In this document: one piece after another, positions 1 to 12,990 of the stretch
How positions within the stretch are numbered: position 1 is the first letter of the stretch
Layout: each line of letters begins with the position of its first letter
NCBI RefSeq assembly: GCF_042453785.1
Contig: NC_091663.1
Span: 36,415,001 to 36,479,000, forward strand
Length of the DNA stretch: 64,000 nt
Source of the DNA: Malus domestica
Taxonomy: Eukaryota; Streptophyta; Magnoliopsida; Rosales; Rosaceae
Direction: 5' to 3'
The notes under the pieces: model-generated
What the model saw: the letters and a program-made list of their open reading frames with translations, nothing else
Database searches by the model: none
What the model was told of the DNA's origin: nothing
Translations under genes and position numbers: made by a program

Positions 1-3000
1 CCAACCGGATATTGAACAACAGGCATATCAACGAGAGATGAAGCTGAGAGGTCGTACCTCATGGTCTGCACTGGATGGTCAAATTTGCATGTAGATCCAA
101 ACTTGCACTGACCATTTTGCAGGTAGAATGTACACGGTTGCACTCCCTGTCCAAACAAAAGCACGTTAATTTTCTCCATAGAATATGACATTGTTTAACA
201 AATTAATGAAATATACGCAATTCACCACAAATATGGTATAATGCTCATAATAATCGACACAGGGGCACAAAAAGGCACGAGATATAACATTAAAAATCTA
301 AAAACGTCTGTTGCTTCACGATAATACTTTTGTTACAAAGCGGCCAACCAAATTTAAATAATAAAACAAAAAATGTGAAGAAGAAGCCTGTGAACCAGCA
401 AGACCAGATAAAGAAAAGCAACCCTACATTAGAGGGGAAAGACATCTCAAAGAATGAGGGCAACAGCAATTCTATCAACGATGAACAAACTGATAAAAAG
501 TAACTTTAATATAGAGAAAGCAAAAATATAAAACATAAAGTGAGCACTGAGAATAATGCAAGTGCTGAAGCACAAAACTCAAGCGAAGATACGTATATAT
601 CATTGCAAGGGCATACACAGCATAGATTATTTTGTTTCAGGACTGCAGCAAAGGTTTTCCAGTCAAGGAACCTTCTGTCATCTTGCTCCTTTATTCTAAA
701 GGACCTTTTGGATAGATAACTATTTCATAAGGTTTTTCAGCAACCAGAGGCACATTTGTTTTTCGAGTTACAACTTATAATGTGTTGCCGTGTCATCTGA
801 TTCCTATATTGAGCACATTACACATAAACATTATTCCTACATTAACCATACAACTACTTATGCTCATTGACACATCTGCTAAACTGGGGCCCACCGTACA
901 ACCCTACAATATTTGGAGGCATGAAACAGTAGCAAATATGGATAGGTACCTTTGGGTTTCAAACCTGAGACCACACGGCACAAACCCATGTGCCTCAGCC
1001 ACCCTACTGAGCCCCTGTTGGTTGATGCTCATTAAATATCAAAATGTCTCTTTAAATTACATCAATCACCAATCAGGTTTGTACAACACTGAGCATTAAC
1101 TTCCTCAGACCTCAATGGCAAAGATTCTTGTACAAAATATAACCTTAATAAAAGAAGACTGCTAACGAGACCAAGGTAAACGAACATACCTACCTATACT
1201 GCAGAACAATCAAAATGAAAAACATGTTTTCTCAACCTATAAACATAGTATGACTGCCTTTTCTTTGCCACCAAATTTTTATTTCATTTGGTTGTACAAA
1301 GGAGGTCAACCAGGTATGCCTTTAGATACGATAGTAGCATCCCCCAATCCCCTTTTTGGAAAAAGATTACTGTTTAATCGAGTAAAAGAAAAACAACTCT
1401 TGGGTCTACCAAATTGGATAACCAAGTGATGAACTCGATAACTTCTAACAGCGGAATTTTAAAAAAAAAAATTAAAAATTCATCAAAAATAATATAAAAC
1501 AACTTTGCATACCGGACGGAGTGGGAGACCCATCGGACTAAGGAGACAAGTTATTCTCGGTACAGTTCGATCCCGAGGATGATGATACCTACAAGATGGT
1601 CCATATTTACAGTCCCCAGTTTTCAGATAGTACTGGCATTCAAGTTCGCCAGGCCTCTCTGGGAAAACTTGTTCAATCGGGTTGCTGCTAGAAGGACCAA
1701 CAGAAGAGGGTATGGAGGTATAAGGGCTTGCAAGTCCGTGTGTTGGAGAAGGTAGCTGTGTTACTCCATATAAAGAAGTTGCTCCAACTGTGGGTTGAGC
1801 TCCAGGAGATGGTACAGGGCTAAGAGGTGCCTGCACCAAGTAATAACATATTACTATTAGTAATGAACTTCAATCATATATCAACCTGAATATGTCTTTA
1901 TCATACCGAATACGGACTCCAACCCTGAATCGGAACAACTCCAGGAGAAGGAATCAAGACAGGACCGTAAGTCCCTTGCACATATGATCCAGTTAACAGT
2001 GGAGGCCTAGCCACCCTCAAACTGGTGGATGCCCCCCCATACTGTTCTGCCAAAGGAACAGGAGACTGCACCGATGGATAAAATTGGGGTGCAGAAGCCG
2101 GTATTGTTGTTCCAGCAGGCTGTGGATGATGGAATTTACAGGTTATGCCAAATTTGCATTGCCCCGTTTTCAAATAGTAGGAGCATTCATTCTCGCCCTG
2201 TTATAAAAAAAATTAAAATTAATTTTTAACAACTGTGTAAAGCGGGAGCCTTGTGCACTGGTACGACCTTTTTTTTTTGTTTTTTTGTGAGCCACTTGCT
2301 CCACAAATTTCACAAAAGTCTACACACACCCATATGTGGATGAGAGGAAAACAGAGAGACAGAGTCAGAAAGGAAATCAAACCGGTCGTAATGGGTATCC
2401 ATAAATATTTAGGGGAGCTCGGTTTAAGGATCCAGCTCCATGTTTTGGATGGTGGAACTTGCAGGACGCACCAAATTTACAGGTCCCAGTCTTTAAATAA
2501 TACTGCACATTAGACAAACATATGCCACAATCACATATGAAGTTCAAAGCTCAAACAAATAAATGGACAACATAACAAAGTTGCCGAAAAGTTTCCAGAT
2601 CTACATTGTCATTATCAGGCAAGAAATTCACATTTTACAACAGATTAGAAAACTATTGCATACCTGACATACGGGTTCCCCCACTCTATCTGGGTAATCC
2701 CCTGTAGCTCTTACAGCTGCCACGACCTACGTGCAGCATCAAACCGAAATCATAAACAAAAGATAACAAAATTAAAATTCACAAGCAAAGACAATTTCAG
2801 TTACCAATAAAATCCAAGCAGTTGTAACTAAGACAACATTTCCCACTGCACCGAGCCCAAAACACAAATATTAGGCCTAATATTTTCATCAAATATAGAC
2901 TAGTTTAACTTTGTCGAATAAATTCCAAAAAAGGTTCCCATTTCTTTTCCCCAGCTTTCTCAGCAAACAAACAATCATCTAGTTTCAGGTAAAGGGACAA

Positions 3001-3557
3001 AAAACTACCTTCAACAAAACACTCAAACTTACGAAAATTCAAAACAACCTACATATCCTGTTGCAGTCACCTATCACCGAAAGCTTGAGTACTAGTTTAC
3101 ATATCAAAACCCGCAATTAAGCAGTATCGAAAAAGCTCATTAACTGATTGCAATGCAAGTTTACAACGAACAAGGACTTACCGCAGCACGATCGCGAGGA
3201 TGGTTGTACCGGCACCGACCACCGTATCCACAGAACCCGGTTCGCATGTAGTAGACACAGTTGGGCACGCCGGGTCTCTCCGGGTACGATTCGCCGCCCG
3301 TCAGCCCCAATTGCCACATTTGCTCTACAATTCACCCCCAAACCAGAACAAAACCCCAATCACAACCCCACATTACCAAACCAAACACAAAACCCTAGAA
3401 ACCCCAGATTACGAAATTAGCCCAAATCGAGCTCAAACGAAGCGAAATTAAAACGCCGAGCAAGTAAAGGAGTACCTTCGAGGCCGGTCTCTCCGGCTGC
3501 GGGGCTCCATTCCTGGTTCGACCCGTTTCCGGCGGGGCTTCGTCCGTACAACTCCAT
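1..3557 (-). CDS. CCCH zinc-finger protein, ZFN1-like (3' end beyond the window)
   Basis: The visible part has seven exons, with ATG at 3557: 3557-3476, 3324-3182, 2726-2664, 2502-2383, 2197-1907, 1830-1513 and 146-1 (continuing). All junctions are GT-AG and phase-consistent, and about 388 residues are visible. The product has five fingers, all C-X8-C-X5-C-X3-H: in exon 2 ([10 protein letters not shown]), across exons 3/4 ([10 protein letters not shown]), in exon 5 ([10 protein letters not shown]), exon 6 ([10 protein letters not shown]) and exon 7 ([10 protein letters not shown]). The pattern 'YPERPG' before finger 1 and a long Pro/Ser-rich spacer between fingers 3 and 4 are typical of the plant ZFN1/AtC3H subfamily. 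From family knowledge these are nuclear nucleic-acid binding proteins; the target is unknown here. A 1.37 kb intron separates the last two visible exons. The protein start [17 protein letters not shown] follows a CT-rich leader. An inverted partial copy lies at 5.86-6.45 kb. Confidence 0.93.
2235..2289 (-). repeat. Short SINE-like or retroposon-tail insertion in an intron of the CCCH gene
   Basis: Compared with the inverted copy near 6.26 kb, this intron has about 49 extra bases (2238-2286) flanked by GTG at 2235-2237 and 2287-2289. On the minus strand it reads as an A-rich run followed by a GGTCGTACC-AGTGCACAAGGC-type sequence, which I recall as a widespread plant repeat end. The copy at 6.26 kb reads straight through the site, so it looks like an empty site. 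The family assignment is from memory. Confidence 0.5.
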
Positions 3558-3880
3558 CACAAAAACGGCGGCGTGTTGGGTTTCCTGTACACCTTCAGCA
3601 ACTATGAGGAGCAGAGTAAGGGGGAAAGGGAGAGCTGTACAGGATTCCCACCACCCTTCTAGAGAGGCCTTTGAAGGATCGGAGAAGCTCGATCGAGCGG
3701 AAGAGAGTGTGAGAGAAAGTGGAGAGAGAGAGAGAGGAACGGAGACGGTTGCTTCACAGTGATGGAGAAGCTTAATTGCTCTCTCTCTTAAAGCGAACGT
3801 ATTCGTACTGTCTGGTATCGGCCTTTTGGCTTCACACTCACTGAAAGTTTGAAACACTCTTTCTTTCTCTCTCCTCATTT
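3558..3880 (-). promoter_or_regulatory. CT-rich 5' leader and proximal promoter of the CCCH gene
   Basis: On the minus strand the sequence before the ATG is rich in CT and TCTC runs (plus-strand GAGAGAG at about 3700-3740), as is common in plant 5' leaders. The reading frame of exon 1 stays open upstream, but no homologous protein sequence is seen there, so the ATG at 3557 is preferred. No clear TATA box was identified. Confidence 0.4.
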
Positions 3881-4370
3881 TCTCTCTCCTCCTTTTGATT
3901 CATTTATGGAAAAATCTTGGGTTTGTTTGGGGAAGGACTCCAAATATGGATTGGTGAGGAAATTGATCGGATTCCTTTCTCCTAATCTATCAAGGGAATT
4001 CGTGTTGTTGAAATTTGATCTAACAGCTACAAACATGAGTCCATCTTAAAAGTTATAATAAATTCAGCTGTTTGATCAAATTTTAACGATATAGATCATC
4101 TGATTTGAAGGATTAAGAGGAAGGAATCCGAAAATCTCTTTCCGATAGGTGGATTAGAACACGAAACCTCGAAGACATAGATGAATGTTATTAACTAATA
4201 TTTTATTATTAGTTCAGAATGCTAAAATAACATTTTTGCAGTGCATGTAAGTCATTTCATCAAATTTAAAGTTAAGTCTCTGGGTTGTAGTCGCTCGATA
4301 CTTGTGTAACTCAAATATTGATAACATCAATGGTAATTATGTCTGCTTTGAAGAAAGATGTCTCATGTTT
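3881..4370. other. Intergenic, no gene seen
   Basis: AT-rich sequence upstream of the CCCH gene. No coding similarity or clear repeat structure was recognised. Confidence 0.5.
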
Positions 4371-4772
4371 CTTTATACTCTCATTGACAACAAGTTTTAT
4401 GTTTGATTATGATTGACGTATGTATAACTTAGTTGAATCTCATCCTTATTTTGTTTTATCAACCAATAATAGAGATGACATGCAGATAGTTGATCAAGTG
4501 ACGATACATTTATTGCTATTAAATGAGCGGACACATCATGCAGTCAGATGAAACTTGGCTAAACTTTCATCCTTTGTTTAAACTCTCATAATCTCATTGA
4601 TAACAAATTTTACATTTACTTTATAACTGGCATATTCTGTAACTTAATTGAATATGATCTTCATATTGTTGTATCAAAATATTAAAACGACCAATAATAG
4701 AGATGACATGCATATAGCCAACAAAGTGACTATACATTTGTTACTGTTAAATGAGCGGACATATCACGCGCT
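4370..4772. repeat. Diverged tandem duplication, period about 215 bp
   Basis: Two related stretches lie at about 4370-4548 and 4588-4772. They share in the same order CTCTCATTGA(T/C)AACAA, AACTTA(G)TTGAAT, CCAATAATAGAGATGACATG and AAATGAGCGGACA(C/T)ATCA. The copies have drifted by substitutions and small gaps. There is no open frame or terminal repeat; function unknown. Confidence 0.7.
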
Positions 4773-4986
4773 CAGAAGGACTAATCCAAAATTTTCTATT
4801 TCATTAGCCACTTGGATAACGTCTCTTTCCGTACCGGACAAAGTAAAGGGCACCTGGAAAGAGAAAGTTTAGTTTGGGAACAACCGACGATGGACTTTGG
4901 AAATTACGAAGCAACCCTGGAGATTGGGGTAGGCTTCTGATTGGCTTGTTCTTTATGTTCGGAGCCGTCCACAAAGGACACCACGG

Positions 4987-5417
4987 TTAGCCTGGCATTT
5001 TGGACCCAACCCGTTAATCCGATCCGACCTAACCCGTTAATATTTGTATTTGGGTGGATGCTTAACGGGTCGGGTCGCTAACGGGTGAACCCGTTAACAA
5101 CCCGTTAAATAACGGGTCACTTTGGGTCAACCCGTTAGACCCGTTAGGACCCGTTAACACCCGTTAGCATCCGTTAGTTGAGGATATTTTAGTAATTTTA
5201 GTAAAGTCTTAATAACAAAAAATAAACTTTATGCAAAATAATAATAATAATAATTGTTAACGGGTGTTAATGGGTGAAACGGGTGACCCGTTAGCTTAAC
5301 GGGTCGGGTTCGGATGACCCGTTAGCTTAACGGGTTGGGTTCGGGTGACCCGTTAACTTAACGGGTCGGGTTGAACCCGACTCAAACCCAATAAACCCGA
5401 CCCGTTTACAGGTCTAA
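4987..5417. repeat. CCCGTTA-rich palindromic repeat element, complete-looking copy
   Basis: The 430 bp are packed with CCCGTTA and its complement TAACGGG in both orientations. The left end reads TTAGCCTGG; the right end, reverse-complemented, reads TTAGACCTG, so the element has short imperfect terminal inverted repeats. CCACGG before it and CCACTG after it may be a target duplication. An AT-rich middle with a TAA/ATA run separates the halves. Related copies lie at 19.55 and 23.68 kb. It has no coding capacity and is probably a non-autonomous DNA element. Confidence 0.65.
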
Positions 5418-5479
5418 CCACTGTGCACTGTACGGCGTGTGGTCGGGCAGTTTATATTCTAAATGTTTATATTCATTAG

Positions 5480-5632
5480 TTTTATCCGATACTGTTTATT
5501 TTAACGAAAAATCACATTTTTATACTAAAAAGTTAATTATGATACTATTCATTTTACCTTTTATTTTGTTATTATCGTTAAAACTCAAAGTTTTTAAACT
5601 ATTTTCATTAATTTTCTTAAAATTAAATTGGC
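5480..5632 (-). repeat. Short AT-rich dispersed element, copy A
   Basis: This carries the motif order seen in four other places in the window: TTTAACGAAAAA(C/T)CA, a TTTTTA(C/T)ACTAAAAAGT block, GATACTATTCA(C/T)TTTA, AAAACTCAAAG and a TTAATTTTC-like end. Copies lie at 7990-8135, 12372-12525, 12645-12805 and, partly, 23628-23672. About 150 bp, non-coding; I take it for a small MITE or SINE-like family. Confidence 0.55.
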
Positions 5633-5857
5633 GCTAAACAAAAAACCCAAATTGGTGTTAGAAATGTAGCTTAAAATGCCAAGATGGTTAACGACTCGAT
5701 CGTCGATCAATCATGGCTAATTTATCGGGGACGCTAACGAACAATAAGATAATTTACACTAAATTAATCTAAATTAGCATTTGCCTACACATTTTGTGTG
5801 TATGGACACATTTTTTAGAAAATGAGAAGGAGAGAGGGAGACAAAGAGAACGTGGGG

Positions 5858-6446
5858 GAGTGGGGGTCGTGCAACCTGTATGTCAGGTATACAATAGTTT
5901 TCTGAGCTGTTGTAAAATGTGAATTTCCTGCCTGATAATGACAATGTAGATATGGAAACTTTTCGGCAACTTTGTTATGTTGTCCATTTACTTGTTTGAG
6001 CTTTGAACTTGATATGTGATTGTGGCATATGTTTGTCTAATGTGCAGTATTATTTAAAGACTGGGACCTGTAAATTTGGTGCGTCCTGCAAGTTCCACCA
6101 TCCAAAACATGGAGCTGGATCCTTAAACCGAGCTCCCCTAAATATTTATGGATACCCATTACGACCGGTTTGATTTCCTTTCTGACTCTGTCTCTCTGTT
6201 TCCCTCTCATCCACATATGGGTGTGTGTAGACTTTTGTGAAATTTGTGGAGCAAATGGCTCACAGTTGTTAAAAATTAATTTTAAATTTTTTTATAACAG
6301 GGCGAGAATGAATGCTCCTACTATTTGAAAACGGGGCAATGCAAATTTGGCATAACCTGTAAATTCCATCATCCACAGCCTGCTGGAACAACAATACCGG
6401 CTTCTGCACCCCAATTTTATCCGTCGGTGCAGTCTCCTGTTCCTTT
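5858..6446 (+). pseudogene. Inverted partial copy of the CCCH gene (end of exon 3, exons 4 and 5)
   Basis: The plus strand here matches the minus strand of 2672-2051 almost base for base, including introns, so it is a DNA-level duplication, not a retrocopy. It holds the end of exon 3 (TATGTCAG), all of exon 4 (about 6047-6166, fingers reading [14 protein letters not shown]) and the first half of exon 5 (from about 6301, [15 protein letters not shown]). The splice signals are intact. Similarity stops at about 6446, where the frame soon meets a stop. There are no start codon, first exons or later fingers, so it is most likely a relic. Its arm and the parent exons form an inverted repeat with about 3.2 kb between them. 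Confidence 0.9.
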
Positions 6447-7189
6447 TTAATATTGTATTTTCTTTGCTATTTTTTTTTTTCAATTTGTATCTATAAAATT
6501 TAAATACTACAAATTAGAGCACCACTTTGAGTGAACAAAAGTGTTTCCTGTCTTGAAAGGTCTTCAGTTTGAAATATGTTGCATGATTTTTTTTGTGTAA
6601 AACTTATCAACCTTTTAAGTTAATAAATTTGCAAAACTTAAAAATAGCAAAATAGTTTCACAAGGACTCAAATCGGGACCCTGTGCGGTGACACTTTTTA
6701 CACACCCTCAGAATCGGCTCTGAAACCGTGGGGAAAATTTGAATAAGGGCTGCGTGGTGGTAGGTAGTGGACAAGGCGGTTCAATTGTTTTTTTATTTTT
6801 TTTAATTAAGTTAAAACCTTGCGTGTTACAATGATCAAACTAAATGTTAATAAAAATGAAGATAATTTGGTCGCATTAAAATAGAAAATCTTTTAATTGT
6901 GCTTATAAGCTGTGGTACAAATGTCGGCACCAATTTTATTTCACTGTATTATTTTTGCATTCATGTTATAATTTGTTTTTTGATATTAATGAAGTTGAAC
7001 CAATGATTTAATTAAAAAAGGCATGGTCCCATCATTTGATAGATAAATATAATTAGCGCTTTTGTGTACCTTACCATATTTGTTCATGCCTTTATAGTGA
7101 TAGCAACCATCACCCACTTTTGTTGCTAACTAGTACTTACAAGGAAACTATATAAGTTTCCTATATGTTTGTCAATTAAAATGTATTCA
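6447..7189. other. Intergenic, no gene seen
   Basis: AT-rich sequence after the inverted copy. No gene or clear terminal repeats were recognised. Confidence 0.5.
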
Positions 7190-7325
7190 AAGAGTTGGCT
7201 TAGTTGGTAAGATCCTCACTTTGTGTGTCACCCCATTAAGGTTGGAGTTCATTTGCCAGCAGTTCTCGTTAATGCATGATCTGTAAATTTCTAAGCAAAT
7301 CCATACTGGTGACAACTGACAATTA
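7190..7325 (+). repeat. Possible tRNA-derived SINE head
   Basis: TTGGCTTAGTTGGTAAGA resembles a box A promoter, and AGGTTGGAGTTC about 35 bases on resembles box B. The order and spacing are those of a tRNA-like RNA polymerase III promoter. No cloverleaf or anticodon stem is convincing, so a SINE relic fits better than a tRNA gene. Confidence 0.4.
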
Positions 7326-7589
7326 GGTTATATGTGTATGTTCTTCCAGCTCGAGGTTGTGAGTATGTCCTCATGCTGGTGATGAAAATAACCAATCTTG
7401 CCATCTTGCCATAAACTTTTGTTCACGAAAAAAAAAATAGTATTCAAGTGTAGGTTGTGGATGGAAACAAAGAGGAAGATAAAAGGAAATTCATTTCTCA
7501 GTCTAATCGTATTTTTATTCCTTCTAGCTAGGTAGGTGGTGAATGGGATCACATTTGCCTGTGTCAACTAACATTTTTGCATGGGGTGT

Positions 7590-7840
7590 TATTGTGGATA
7601 TCATGTTGAAAGACGAGAAAAAACAGAATAAACTCAGAAATCGAAAAACAAAGTAATTAACATGAATATTACCAAGAATTAACATGGTTCGGCTATTTGT
7701 GCTTAAGTCCACGAGATAACAACAACAATCTCTCACTATATTAATAATGAGTACAACGGATAATCTTAACAAGTCTCTAATTTAAGACTTGACAAACAAC
7801 TTGAAAGAACAAGAACAAGAAATGCAATCTTATCTCTTTT
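7590..7840. mobile_element. Probable LTR-retroelement fragment
   Basis: The stretch ACATGGTTCGGC...CTTAAGTCCACGAGA followed by CAACAACAATCTCTCACTA is of a kind often found in plant LTRs. It is short and no internal coding part is seen next to it. Tentative, from pattern memory. Confidence 0.35.
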
Positions 7841-7989
7841 CTTTTATTTCGCACATACTTTGCTCAAATTTTAAGTTTTAATCCAAGAAGTAAAGATAGT
7901 CTAATGCCAAAAATATTATGAACATAATTGCTTTATACAAAAGTTACTTGCATTGCATTTGTAACCTTTTGTTATTCATGTTGACAAAA

Positions 7990-8135
7990 AAAAAAGAACT
8001 TTAACGAAAAGCTTTTGGTACTGTTCACTTTAACGAAAAACCAAATTTTTACACTAAAAAGTCAATCTTGATACTATTCACTTTACTCTTAAAGCTCAAA
8101 AATTTCAAATCATTTTTATTAGATTTTCTAAAAAA
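7990..8135 (-). repeat. Short AT-rich dispersed element, copy B
   Basis: Same motif order as copy A: CTTTAACGAAAA, TACTGTTCACTTTAACGAAA, TTTTTACACTAAAAAGTCAA, GATACTATTCACTTTA. It lies about 130 bp upstream of the APG3 start codon, so it is close to or in that promoter. Confidence 0.6.
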
Positions 8136-8266
8136 AAAACCTTGTGTTATTCCGGTTGTGGGATACGATATCTAAGTTCCCAAACAGGACGCGTAGGCGG
8201 GACCTTATCTCTTCCAAACGCCACATATCTATTTAGGCGCGTTTTTCCTTCCGACCTGCAACTTCC

Positions 8267-12066
<3,800 letters not shown>

Positions 12067-12371
12067 TTTCTAGCTTGTTTTGTGGCATTCTTGTTCGAGG
12101 ATTTACAGAGCCGGATCAGGTGGTAAGGAAACCTTTGCTGGAACAAATTATTCAAAACGGGGCAATATTTTCGTATGTTTTATGTAGAGACGCAATCACA
12201 GGCACATGAGTTTTTTGTTAAATTTGTTGTCGACAGGTTAAATAGCCGAGTTATGTAATTTTTGTATACATGTAAAGTTGAGAGACTCGTGCAGCAAAAG
12301 ATGCCATAAACACCTCCATATTTTCACTTTTCACATTTAACAACAAAAATGCCAACAAAGGAAAAAATAAA
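12067..12371. other. 3' flank of APG3
   Basis: Probable 3' UTR and downstream sequence of the release-factor gene. AT-rich, with no further coding sequence seen. Confidence 0.6.
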
Positions 12372-12805
12372 GGAAAACTAACGAAAAGTTCAAAAAAATT
12401 TTAATTTAAAATGAAAAAATGACAAATAAAGAGTAGGGAATAATATCAGGAAAAGGTAAAAATTTGGTTTTTCGTTAAAAATGAATAGTATCGGGAATGT
12501 TTTGTTAAAACTTTCAAGAAATAAAATGTAAAGGTTGTGAGGAATTCAAGTGCAAATAAATAGGCGGACAAACTGTACCTCAAGGCCTTGTTATGTGCCT
12601 TTTCCAAAATGTACCTCAAGGTTCATAAAAAACGCTTTCGGTTATTTTAAAAGGAAAACTAATGAAAAGGGCTTGAAAACTTTGAGTTTTAACTATAAGA
12701 ACAAAATAAAGGGTAAAGTGAATAGTATCAGACTTGATTTTTCAGTGTAAAAATATGATTTTTCGTTAAAATGAACAATAACGGGAATTTTAAAAGAAAT
12801 TCCCT
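12372..12805 (+). repeat. Two copies of the short AT-rich dispersed element (C and D)
   Basis: Copy C (about 12372-12525) and copy D (about 12645-12805) are in the same orientation. D is the clearest in the window: AAGGAAAACTAATGAAAAGG, GCTTGAAAACTTTGAGTTTT, AAATAAAGGGTAAAGTGAAT and TTTTTCGTTAAAATGAACAA in order. C is more diverged. Both sit between the APG3 3' end and the next gene. Confidence 0.6.
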
Positions 12806-12990
12806 GTTTTTTAAAAGCAACTCCAACATACGGTTACCGACTTACCCAATAGTACCACAAACGAAGGGCAGTAGATAGCCTTGTTGAAAGCTCAAAACTG
12901 GGCCACCTGTTTGTACACCGTCAACCTCCAGCCGTCAAACAAGCCCAAGCTCCACATGGCTCCTTCTGCCTCTTCACCCCGTCTCCACAC

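Noticed and set aside
3417-3878. 153-codon minus-strand open frame covering exon 1 of the CCCH gene and its leader
   Set aside because: Only the part from the ATG at 3557 to the donor at 3476 matches the family; the rest is 5' leader and intron read through.
4987-5417. CCCGTTA repeats as interstitial telomere repeats
   Set aside because: The plant telomere unit is CCCTAAA; here the heptamer is CCCGTTA, occurs in both orientations and has unique sequence between.
7190-7325. tRNA gene
   Set aside because: Box A and B-like motifs are present, but no convincing acceptor or anticodon stems.
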